A DNA stretch of 64,000 nucleotides from Aquarana catesbeiana (Eukaryota > Chordata > Amphibia > Anura > Ranidae): positions 235,152,515-235,216,514 of the forward strand of contig NC_133332.1 of the NCBI RefSeq assembly GCF_042186555.1, given 5' to 3'. Position numbers and translations under genes: made by a program. The notes beneath the pieces were generated by a model. The model did not search any database and was not told the DNA's origin. It saw only the letters and a list, made by a program, of their open reading frames with translations. Positions 41,409 to 52,700 of the stretch are shown piece after piece. The stretch's first letter is position 1; every line of letters starts with the position of its first letter.

Positions 41409-41639
41409 CCAGTATGCAGAGTAGCGCAGGAAGCGTGTGTAGTAAGTTCTCTCTCTCATGTCATGCAGCGCTGCTCGCTCCCCGGCGGCCCCTCCTCTCT
41501 TCTCGTCTATCCCCATTGGCTTGTAAGATCATCTGGGATAGACGAGAAGAGAGGAGGGGCCACCGGGGAGCGAGCAGCGCTGCATGACATGAGAGAGAGA
41601 ACTTACTACACACGCTTCCTGCGCTACTCTGCATACTGG
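41409..41639. repeat. Near-perfect inverted repeat inside hAT
   Basis: Arms of about 107 bp (41409-41515 and 41533-41639), e.g. CAGTATGCAGAGTAGCGCAG opposite CTGCGCTACTCTGCATACTG, with a short spacer of about 17 bp. It could form a long hairpin. Confidence 0.5.
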
Positions 41640-41661
41640 CTAGTAAGATCCTGTTTTCCCC

Positions 41662-43497
41662 CATCATGTGCCCTGATGATGTGCCCTATAATGTGCCCTG
41701 ATGATGTGCCCCCTGATGTGCCCTATAATGTGCCCCATCATGTGCCCCCTGTCCTGATGTGCTATGTGCCCTAATGTGCCATGTTGCCTGATGTGCCCCG
41801 TGCTCTGATGTGCCATGTGCTATGTGCCCCGATGTGCCCCATAATGTGCCATGTGCCATAATGTGCCCTGATGTGCTATGTGCCCTGACGTGCCCCATGC
41901 CCTGATGTGCTATGCGCCCAGATGTGCCCCATAATGTGCCCCATAATGTGCCATGTGCCCTGATTTGCCATAATGTGCCCTGATGTGCCATAATGTGCCC
42001 TGATGTGCCACGTGCCCTGACGTGCCCCGTGCCCTGATGTGCTATGTGCCCTGATGTGCCATAATGTACCCTGATGTGCTATGTGCCCTGATGTGCTCCA
42101 TAATGTGCCCTGATGTGCCATGTGCCCCATAATGTGCCCTGATGTGCCATAATGTACTCTGATGTGCTATGTGCCCTGATGTGCCCCATAATGTGCCATG
42201 TGCCCTGATGTGCCATAATGTGCCCTGATGTGCTATGTGCCCTGATGTGCCCCATAATGTGCCATGTGCCCTGATGTGCCATAATGTGCCCTGATGTGTT
42301 ATGTGCCCCGATGTCCTATGCCCTGATGTGCCCCGTGACCTGATGTGACTTGTGGCCTGATGTCCTGTGCCCTGATGTGCTATGTGCCCTGACGTGGCCC
42401 ATGCCCTGATGTGCTATGTGCCCCATAATGTGCCCTGATGTGCCCCATAATGTGCCATGTGCCATAATGTGCCCTGATGTGCCCCATGCCCTGATGTGCC
42501 CTATAATGTGCCCTGATGTGCCCCGTGCCCTGATGTGCTATGTGCCTTGATGTGCTATGTGTCCTGACGTGCTCCGTGTCCTGATGTGCTGTATGCCCTG
42601 ATGTGCTATGTGCCCCGATGTGCCCCATAATGTGCCGTATAATGTGCCATGTGCCCTGATGTGCCATAATGTGCCCTGATGTGCCCCATAATGTGCCATG
42701 TGCCCTGATGTGCTATAATGTGCCCTGATGTACCCCGTGCCCTGATGTGCTATGTGCCCTGATGTGCTGTGCCCCGATCTCCTATGCCCTGATGTGCCCC
42801 ATGACCTGATGTGCCTTGTGGCCCAGTGCCCCGTGCCCTGATGTTTCCCCCGATGTGCTCTGCCCTGATGTCCTGTGCCTCAATGTCATGTGCCCTGATG
42901 TGCTGTGTCCTGATGTGCTGTGCCCTGTACACTGATGTGCTGGGCTCTGTACCCTGATGTGCTGTGCCCTGATGTGCTGTGTCCTGATGTGCTGTACCCT
43001 GATGTACTGTGCCCTGTACGCTGATGTGCTGGGCTCTGTGCCCTGATGTGCCCTATATGCTGATGTGCTGGGCTCTGTACCCTGATGTGCTGTGCCCTGA
43101 TGTACTGTGACCTGTGCCCTGTACCCTGATGTCCTGTGTCCTGATGTGCTGTACCCTGATGTGCTGGGCTCTGTACCCTGATGTGTTGTGCCCTGATGTG
43201 CCCTATATGCTGATGTGCTGGGCTCTGTACCCTGATGTGTTGTGCCCTGATGTGCCCTATACGCTGATGTGCTGTGCCCTGTACCCTGATGTGCTGTGCC
43301 CTGTACCCTGATGTGGCCTGGTGTGCTGTACCCTGATGTGCTGTGCACTGGTGTGCTGTACCCTGATGTGCTGTGCACTGGTGTTCTGTACTCTGATGTG
43401 CCTTGTGCCCTGTGCCCTGATGTGCCTTGTGCCCTGTACCCTGATGTGGCCTGATGTGCTGTGCCCTGATGTACCGTACCCTGATGTGTTGTGCTCT
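41662..43497. repeat. Minisatellite, TGATGTGCCCTG-type units
   Basis: About 1.8 kb of variants of TGATGTGCC(C/A)TG, CATAATGTGCC and TGATGTGCTGTGCCC. Composition shifts along the array: CATAATGTGCC variants before about 42750, GTGCTGTGCCCTGTACCC variants after. The minus-strand ORF of 272 codons here is a repeat artefact. Confidence 0.5.
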
Positions 43498-44550
43498 GGG
43501 CCGGTCTGGATGAAGTCCAGGGCCACATTTTTGTCCCAGTCCAGCCCTGGCTCCAGGGTGATGAAAGAAGCTCTAAAGTTACCTGCAAGTACTGTAACAA
43601 CTAGAAGACACCTATGTAAAGCCAAACGATTGGCAAGAGGCCCCTGTAAAGTCCCATTGTTAAAAAAAACAACATGTGCTGCAGAGTTTACAAAGAATAG
43701 ATTGGCTGGCCTATAGAGAAATGGTGCAACATTTTGTGGACTAATGAAAGCAAGATTGTTCTTTTTGGGTCTAGGGGCTGCAGACAGTTTGTCAGACAAC
43801 CTCCAAACACTGAATTCAAGCAACAGTACACTGTGAAGCATGGTGACGCAAGCATCAAGATATGGAGATGTTTCTCATACTATGGTATTGGGCCTATTTA
43901 TCGCATACCAGGGATCATGGATCAGTTTGAATACATCAAAATACTGAGACGTCAAAAGAGGTCATGTTGCCTTATGCCACAGAAGAAATGCCATTAAAAT
44001 GGGCGTTTCAACAAGACAACGACCCCAAACACACCAGTAAGTGAGCAGCATCTTGGTTCAGACCAACAAGATTAACATTATGGAGTGGCCAGCCCAATCC
44101 CTGGACTTTACTTAATTCAATAGAAAACTTGTGGGGTGACTTCAGAAAATGCAGTTTCTGAGGTAAAACCAAGAAATGCGGAGGAATTGTGGAATGTAGT
44201 GCAATTGTCCTGGGCTGGAATACCCGTTCACAGGTGCCAGAAGTTGGTTGACTCCATGCAACACAGATGTGAAGCAGTTCTCAGAAACAGCAGTTATACA
44301 ACTAAATATTAGTTCAGTGATTCACAGGAAAGCTAAATCTTCAAGCATTTTTCAGTTAATACAGTAAAAGTTTGAGTTTGTAAAGAAAAATGCAGACACT
44401 GCTATTTTTTTTGGTAAAGCCTAATATTCCTTCACTTTCTGTAAAGTAACAACAAATTTGAAACATTTTTCTTCAACTTTTGATTTGGAATAGACTGCGC
44501 AGTGTTCCCAATGCATTTGCGTGTATGAAAATATTTTTAACACAACTGTA

Positions 44551-46485
44551 TGTCCACATGGAGAACCCCATCACCCTAAATCGAATCACTTTGGTGTAAA
44601 AGATTTGTTGTAAAGCCTTTATTCCCTACAATACCCCTAGTAACAATAAAACAGGTTCACACACATTGAGTAGTCAGTTTATTTAGCTCTGAACCTACAG
44701 AGTACATTCTGCAGTATACTTTCAATCAGCCCTGCTGACACTTTTTCTTCAAACCGGTCAAAGCATTGCACTGTGTTTTCCTGATGAATGTATTCATGAT
44801 TACAGATCAAAATGCATTCACATAGAGTTTGACTGGTACAGAGGCTCCCCAAATTTTCACAGCTTGTGTGCCATATTTGGATAGTAGCAAGTGGTGAAGA
44901 GTCATGCTTAAATATAAAAAATAGCACACAAAAAAATTCTAATATTAAATCCCCAGTCCATATTTTTAATGGAAGAGATCAGAATTCAAACCTACTCCGG
45001 TTTTCACTGTCATCCAGGTCCTAATGCAACCACAGTACAACTGTGAAAGGCTGAGCTTGGACTTTAACTGTCCTTCCTCCCGCCTGTTGACCCCACTGGG
45101 GAGATTTTCCTTCACTTCTTGTCCTGTGATGCCCGCACAAGAAATAAGTGTGCAGTCAGCAGGACAGGGAGGCACAGACACAATAAAAAGTTTTTCCCTA
45201 CTCTGTTCCCATTGAAGAAATTTCCCATAACCTCACAGACAGGGAAACAAAAAAGCTCAAATTCTTCTCCATTCTATTGAAAACAAAAGGTTTTGGCCAT
45301 GGAAAACAGAAGGTCTGCTTTTTGCCAGACCCCTGCCACATCAACACAAATGGCTTTAAAAAGCTATTGACCAAGAAACGGTTCTCCGTATAAAAACACT
45401 TGCCTCAGCCCTGGCTCTAAATGTTTCCGAAGTGTGGGTGATGTCACCATGCTTCCTGGCAGAGCTGAGCTGGAGTGCATTCAGACAAGATTGAGCACCC
45501 AATTATGCCGGGAGGCAAGGTGACGTCATCCACATCTACTAGAAGAACCGGAAATCTAAGATGAGGTATTTTTTGTTTTGGGGAACAGAGTTTGTTGACT
45601 GAAGACTTTTTAAAGCCATTTGTGACGGTCACAGAGGGCTGTACATGATATATATATCATGTACAATTGTGACTCAAGTCATATTGTAATTGAATGTTAT
45701 TAAAAATTACCTTTACTTTTAAATCTGCAGCCCGGTCATTTTCTGTAAAATGCAATGCAGTATGGTCACCTGGAGGCATTCTGTACACAGATGGTCTACA
45801 GAACTTCCCTAGAAATGTATTTTCCTGCTTGTGTGAATGGTTTACTGGTTTTCCCAGAAGTCTGCACTAAGATACAAGTGGAATGTTTGGCCTCTCCTGC
45901 AACAAAAAATGTCATTTTTGGGCGAGATCAATGGAAAATCACGTCCAAAGAGATGCAGCCCTTGCCAATTTCCTCATTCGAGCTCTGCAGGGGCAGCAGC
46001 TAATTGATGATTATAAAACCACTCCCATACAGATTCACTCTGTACACCGACACAAACAGCTATCTCTTTAAAACAACAGAAGGTAGGAATTTTCAAAAAA
46101 CGTTTGTTAATAAAATCCTTGCAAAGTACAGTACATATAGTATATCACCCAGAAGGGAATGTTTTTTCTGAACAAAAGTGGAGTTACTCTTTTTATTGTG
46201 TGTAAATAAGGTGGGTGAGGCATTAGGTGCCCAAATAGATAAGCACCGAGTACCCCCTGCTGGGAGATTGCCTTAGATCACCTTTCATCATAAGCATTAG
46301 ATCACAGTCCAGCCCCATGAAATTTCTCCAGTGAGTTTTAAAGTAAAAAGTCTTAATGGAACAGATCAAAATACACAAAGAAAAATAAGTTACCAGTGGG
46401 ACAATTAGGGTAGGCACTATAAATTAATAATTTCCAGTTTTTTTGTTGTGGTTATCCTGTGCGTCATCATGGCTGCACTGTGGCC
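44551..46485 (-). other. ENTPD8 3' flank, probable 3' UTR
   Basis: Non-coding sequence downstream of the ENTPD8 stop on the minus strand. On that strand AATAAA occurs near 46190 and near 44688, which are candidate polyadenylation signals. Two modest ORFs (44679-44927 minus, 45755-46071 plus) have no recognisable homology. The inter-gene gap to NOXA1 is filled mostly by the transposon at 40486-44548. Confidence 0.5.
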
Positions 46486-46701
46486 TCATTTCCACCCCTC
46501 TTGGCCTGAGCAAGCATTCCGGAAGTAACAATGTAGCGGAGCAGCCACCAGTCCCGCTGCCACGCTCAGCACAATGAAGAAAATGGCAGCCACCCAGAGG
46601 TTGTTAATGTGAGCCTTCAGAAAACTGGGGCCTTCTGATGGGATCTTATTTGTCATGTTCAGCATGTAACCCAGAGTCCATCCGACGTCAGCATTGTTGA
46701 C
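46486..46701 (-). CDS. ENTPD8: ENTPD8 last coding exon with C-terminal membrane anchor
   Basis: Acceptor tgtccacag, 71 codons plus TGA. It begins VNNADVGWTLGYMLNMTNKI (the DVGWTLGYMLN signature), then a hydrophobic helix of about 23 residues (LWVAAIFF to APL), then CYFRNACSGQEGWK. This is the C-terminal transmembrane anchor expected for NTPDases 1, 2, 3 and 8. Confidence 0.5.
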   Translation of the reverse strand, partial: VNNADVGWTLGYMLNMTNKIPSEGPSFLKAHINNLWVAAIFFIVLSVAAGLVAAPLHCYFRNACSGQEGWK

Positions 46702-49700
46702 CTGTGGACAACATCAAATTAAGACGTGTTTGCATAACCTGGGGTGTTTCAGGTCAAATACATATTGCAACAGAACACTTACTGTAAAGTTACCTATACA
46801 CAAGTAGAAGAATTATAGCATAAAAATGTGTGTTCATACCAGTGGGCTGTGAACAATTATGTCCTATGGGGACAACCCCAGTGCTGGGAAAATTATTGAT
46901 CGGTTCTAAAAGTTCAGGATGTCTTCAGATGTCAGAAGCAGCTGATATATCGTATATACTTGAGTATAAGTTGATCCGAATATAAGCCGAGGCACCTACT
47001 TTTGCCAAATAAACTGGAAAAACTTATTGACTAGAGTATAAGCCGAGGGAGAGAAATGCAGCAGCTACTGTAAGTGGAAAAGAAGGTCAACAATGCCCAT
47101 TTGCAGCCTCACTGTGCCCATCTGCATGCCTCAGCCTCACTGTGCCCATATGCATGCCTCAAGTACCTGATCTCCCAGTGCACCTGTATCCATCTGCAGC
47201 CTTACGATCTCCCGGCTGACCTGTCACTGTGCCCAAAGCTCCCTGCCGCATGTACCTGATCTCCCGGCTGGCCTGTGTCCATCTGCAGCCTTACAATCTC
47301 CTGGCTGTCCTGTCAAGGTTTCTGCCTGCAGTGTGGTAATGAAGGGTAATGGTCTGGGGGAGGAAGGAAGGAATTAATTCTCTACGATCTCCCGGTGTTC
47401 TGTCCTGTCCTGCCGAAAAAGGTCCCCCGGCAGATAATGCCCCCCCAGGTGCAGCGCTTGCACGGTACGAACCACAACGGAGCCGCCGAAAATAGCCGAA
47501 AGTGAACAGCTGTAGTCTAGTCGGCGGCCATGCAGTGTACCAAAGCCCCCCCTCCTCCTCGTCCTTGTCCGTGACGGAACACTGACCAGCAGGGAGTCAG
47601 TGTTCAGCCTATCATGGACGAGGAGGAGGAGGTGGGGCTTTGGTACACTGCACGGCCGCTGACTAGACTACATATCATAGCGCCGGGAGATCGTAGATAA
47701 TTAATTCCTTCCTTCCTCCCCCAGACCATTACCCTTCATTACCACCCTGCAGGCAGAAACCTTGACAGGACAGCCGGGAGATCATAAGGCTGCAGATGGA
47801 CACACTGAGGAAGGAGACTCGAGTATAAGCCGAGGGGGGCATTTTCAGCACAAAAAAATGTGCTGAAAAACTCGGCTTATACTCGTGTATATACGGTATA
47901 CATAATGGTTCCCTGATCTGTTTTTGTCTGAATTGGAAAACAGTCCATCATTCTCTTAGCTTAACATTACACTGTTCAGTTTTGCTGTGTTAACATACAG
48001 GTTTTAAAGCACAAATTACCATGCATTGTGTTTCTGCAGCCCATTCGTTGATGAATAGGCTGTCAACACACCGCAGCAGCCAAGAAAATGCACATAACCC
48101 TTTTAGCAATACAGCACACCACAATGTAAGTTGCCATGTTTTGGGGAGCACGCAGTGACACATGTTTTGACACTTTGTTCCACAACGCACACATCTTAAT
48201 TAATGACCCCCAACCTTGGATTAGTTGATGGTTGTTGGGGTGGAGTAACAAAGTCTGATTGTGAAGAAAAACCATAAATGGTAACTTTTATTCTGAGAAC
48301 TTATTAGAATGCTGGGAAGAGGCAATGAAAGAGGGCATTTGATCACCTTTTTTTGATACTTTTTTTATTTGCACTAACACACAATTTTTCAGGACAAGCT
48401 TTCGGGGTATGTCCCCTTCTTCAAGGTCCAAGCAGAAAGCTTGTCCTGAACCTTGAAGAAGAGGACATACCCCGAAAGCTTGTCCTGAAAAATTTTATGT
48501 TAGTGCAAATAAAAAAAAGTATCACGTCGGACAGTACTCAATTTTCTCTGTCACAATTGCACTAATACGGCTACAATCACATCAAGTATCACCTTTTTAT
48601 AAATACTTAAAATATTTTTATAGAGAACTAAGTGGAAAATTGTTAAATAGACACAGGAGGAAAAAAAGTTTCGACCTTTGCATATGGAAAGATGTTCAGT
48701 AGATAAGGGTGCTCTGAGAGGGGAGGAATAAAAAGTTTAGACCTTTGCATATGGAAAGATGTTCAGTAGAGAAGGGTGCTGCTCTTAGGCTCCATTCACA
48801 CTAGCGCGTTTTTTGATGCATTTTGCATTTTGCAGAAATGCACGGGAATTTTTTAACATGGGTTCCTATGGAACATGTTCACATCAATGCCTTTTTGTTT
48901 CTCTGCATTTTTGGAAAGGGTCAGGGACTTTTTTTCATGCAAAATGCAGCGTTTTGCATGTAATAGAATTCAATGGACAAGCATCAAAAACGCAAGTGCA
49001 CCGTTTTTGCAGCGTTTTTGATGCGTTTTTGCCGTTTTTTTTTTTTAAATTTTTTTAAAATTTTTTTTTAGACTGTAAAAAAAAACTGTAAAAAAAAAAA
49101 AAAAAAAAACGCAAAACGCAAATCGCGGCAAAAACGCGGCAAAAACGCTGCTCAAAAACGTGGCAAGCATGAAAAAAAAACCTCCAAAAACGCCCAAAAG
49201 CAACATGCATAGGTGTGAATCGAGCCTTAGAGGGGAGGAATAAAAAGTTTAGGACCTTTGCATATGGAAAGGGCCCTTTACTGGTATAGCTGGGAAATTG
49301 TGGAATAATTTTGTGCAGGAATTGGACCTAGCAGATTAGGTAGACTGTTTTATAAAAAGGGCTGAGCATGTTTCTAAATGCACAAATATAAATTGCTCAT
49401 AACATCTGTTGGGAAAACATTGCAGGATGTTGATCGAGGGCGTTGTCGAGTTGCCTTAGGAGATCAGGAAATAATGTTTTCTCTGTTGCAGCAAATTGGA
49501 CACAACTTTAAACGAGTTTTTGCCTTCTTTTCAATTAAATGCATTTTTTTTTTTACTTCAAGTTTGAGGGACATGTGTAATCAACCATAGGCAAATATGT
49601 AACAGTGTTGTCCCTGAAATGTACTATAATTGCCACTAGGGGTCATGAAGGAACTATCTCCCAGATAAGGTAAACTCAAAGGGATTGTTAAGGTTTTTTT

Positions 49701-52700
49701 TTTTTCCCTCTTATTATTTTAATAAATATGCTCTACTTACTTGCTCTGTGCAATGATTTTGCACAGAACAGTCCTGATCCTCCTCTTCTGGAGGTCCCCC
49801 ACTGGCATTCCTGGCTCCTCCTACCTTCTGAGTGTCACTCATGCAGGCTTCGATTCTGAGCCGCACTGTGTGCATCTACTGACACACATAGTGCAGATCA
49901 GCCCCTCCACGCTTCCTTATCACTGGATTTGATTGACAATAGCAGGAACCCATGGCTTCCGCTGCTCTCATAGAGTCCAGTGAGGTTGGGAGAGTGGAGA
50001 GAGACACTGCTCCCAGGCACAGCGCTGGTTTGAGATCAGGCTTAAGTAAGTATTTGGGGGGGGGAAGCTGCATGTAAAAGATTTTTTACCTTAAGGCCCC
50101 TTTCACACTGAGGCAGTAGGGGGCGTCGGTGGTAAAACAGCGCTATTCTTAGCGCTGTTTTACCGCGGTATTCGGCCGCTAGCGGTGCGGTTTTAACCCC
50201 CCGCTGGCAGCCGAAAAAGGGTTAAAACCACTCGTATAGCGCGGCTTCAGTGTGAAAGCCCTCAGGCTTTCACACTGAACAAACAGTGGAGGCTGTTTTG
50301 GGGCGGTTTGCAGGCGGTATTTTTAGCGCAATAACGCCTGCAAACCGCCCCAGTGTGAAAGGGGCCTAATGCAGAGATTGCATTAAGGTTAACAGAAAAA
50401 AACAACAACAAACAAACCTTTAGGTCTCATGTACACTGCTGCTGCTAAACGGATCTTTAGGAGCAGTTGGGCATTTTTTTCAACTGCTCCTGAACTCTCC
50501 TCTATGTTATCTTATCAGTACATATACACAGGGTCGTTTATAGTCGTTTCTAGGCAGTTGAGTTTAGAAGTCTTTTTTGGAAAGCAAAAAAATGAGTTCA
50601 GACGCTGAGTTTAGAGGCATTTCAAGCGCCAAACGCTTCTAAACGCAGCTAAACGTGGCTAAATGCGGTAACTCGTGTTTTGTTTAACCACTTGACGACC
50701 GCCTCACGCCGATGTACGTCGGCAAGGTGGCACGGACAGGCAAAATCACGTACATGTACGTGATTTGCCTTCCGCGGGTGGAGGGTCCGATCGGTCCCCC
50801 CCCCGGTGCCTGAGGCAGTCGCCATTTGTTCCCGGGCGATGAGAGGTCAGGGGGAGGCCATCCATTGTTGGCCACCCCCTCCCGATCGCTCCCGGCAAAT
50901 GAGAATGCTTCCTTTCCCTCTGTAATGTAAACAGAGGGAAAGGAAGTGATGTCATCCCTCCTCGAGTCGGTCTTTTTGATCCGGCGCCGAGGAGAGAAGA
51001 CATCGAGTAAGTCTGCACAACACTACACATCCAGTAGAACATGCCAGGCACACTTGTCACCCCCCATCACCCCCTGATCACCCCCTGATCACCCCCCTGT
51101 ACCCCCTGTCACTCTGACACCAATAGCATTTTTTTTTTTTTTGCATTGGTGTCAGTTTGTGTCAGTTAAAAGTTTTAGGGCAGTTAGGTTAGCCCCCTTT
51201 AGGTCTAGGGTACCCCCCCTTAGGTCCAGGGTACCCCCCTAACCCCCCCTAATAAAAGTTAACCCCTTGATTACCCCCCGTCACCAGTGTCGCTAAGCGA
51301 TCGTTTTTCTGATCGCTGTATTAGTGACACAGGTGACGCTAGTTAGGGAGGTAAGTATATAGGTTCGCTGTCAGTGTTTTATAGCGACAGGGACCCCCAT
51401 ATACTACCTGCTAAAGGTTTTAACCCCCTGATTGCCCCCTAGTTAACCCTTTCACCAGCGATCACCGTATAAGTGTTACGGGTGACGCTGGTTAGCTAGT
51501 TTGTTTTTTGTAGTTTATTACAGTTTATTACAGTTTATTATAGTTTTAGGGCACCCGCCGTTTATTACCCTATAAAGGTTTAACCCCCTAATTGCCCGGC
51601 GGTGATAGAAGTTAAGTTTTTAGGATCAGATAAGGTCTGCGTCGCCCCAGGCAGCGTCAGGTTAGCGCCAGTACCGCTAAAACCCACGCACGCAGCATAC
51701 ACCTCCCTTAGTGCTATAGTATCTGAGCGGATCGATATCTGATCCGATCAGATCTATACTCCCCAGCAGTTTAGGGTTCCCTGAAACGCAGTGTTAGCGG
51801 GATCAGCCCAGATACCTGCTAGCACCTGCATTTTGCTCCTCGGCCCAGCCCTGCCCAGCCCACCCAAGTGCAGTATCGATCGATAACTGTCACTTACAAA
51901 ACACTAAGCACACATAACTGCAGCGTTCGCAGAGTCAGGCCTGATCCCTGCGATCGCTAACAGTTTTTTGGTAGCGTTTTGAATCAGTCGCTGACAGTCA
52001 GGAGCTTTTTTGCCTGTGAGTCTCACTAGTGTACCCCTAAATTTAGAGCCCAAAATGGCAAATAGAAGGTACACTAGTGAAGAGGCCTACACGTTTCTGA
52101 GTATGACAGATAGTGAAGAGGAAGTCACTCATCTGTCAAGTTCAGGCTCAGAATACGAACCTGTAGAGGACAGCGGCTCCATGACAGATAGCTCTGACGA
52201 CAGAGTTGTGGTCCCTGCTAAGGTCAGGCGTACCAGACCCCAATCTTCTTCTGTCCTTGAAGTGCAAGAACCGCAGGGCTCTCGTATGGAGCAGAGCAGT
52301 ACTAGCGCCGCTACTCCTTCTGGTGAACTGGCAAGCACCAGCGGCCTAGTACACCCTGGTCGTACATCCAGCACTGCAGTATCACGTGGTGACGTGGCGA
52401 GTCCCATAAGTGCAGTTCAAGCTGGCGAGGTGGCTAGCACTAGTAGTGTCCCGCTGCCACCAAGAAGACAAAGACAGGCCCGTCGTGCCCATAGTGCCCT
52501 TCCTGCTGCATTGGCCAATCCGAATTGGGAACCCACCACTTCTGCAGCACCCGTACTTCCCCCTTTCACTGGCCAACCCGGAATTCAGGTGGAAACAGTT
52601 GACTTTACGCCACTGGATTTTTATTCGCTGTTTTTCACCGAAGATCTCTATAGATCTATTGTGGACCAAAGCAATTTATACGCTGGTCAACACATCGCCA

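Larger units (their letters stand above)
41264..43549. mobile_element. hAT element built around a 1.8-kb minisatellite
   Basis: TIRs CAGGGATGGACTGG and CCAGTCCAGCCCTG; exact 8-bp TSD GCTCCAGG (41256-41263 and 43550-43557). 2286 bp, without a transposase. It contains a near-perfect fold-back (41409-41639) and the minisatellite 41662-43497. It splits a Tc1-like transposase. Confidence 0.5.
40978..44311 (+). pseudogene. Tc1-like transposase, interrupted
   Basis: The N-terminal HTH part reads CSEEQHALIKKLIREGKIYK and IGCSAKIISNALKWQPKPER, then stops at 41207-41209. Beyond the hAT, WTNESKIVLFGSRG (first catalytic Asp region changed to Asn) and ASIKIWRCFSYYGIGPIYRI follow; QQDNDPKHT- and SPDL-type regions near 44010-44110 are in shifted frames. 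Clearly inactive. Confidence 0.5.
40486..44548 (+). mobile_element. Tc1-like element with two nested insertions
   Basis: Ends CAGTTGTGTTCAAAATAAT and AACACAACTG, flanked by TA (40484-40485 and 44549-44550). After removing the nested MITE (40753-40970) and hAT (41264-43549) about 1.55 kb remains, a normal Tc1 length. The plus strand carries a broken transposase on both sides of the hAT. Confidence 0.5.

Noticed and set aside
42782..43600. 272-codon minus-strand ORF rich in STSG, YRAQ and HQGT
   Set aside because: It is a translation of the TGATGTGCCCTG minisatellite; similar ORFs appear in several frames and stop where the array ends.
44679..44927. Minus-strand 82-codon Cys-rich ORF
   Set aside because: No signal peptide pattern or family match that I know; position fits ENTPD8 3' UTR.
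45755..46071. Two overlapping plus-strand ORFs of 62-82 codons
   Set aside because: No recognisable domain, no splice context and no agreement between frames; lies in the probable 3' UTR of ENTPD8.
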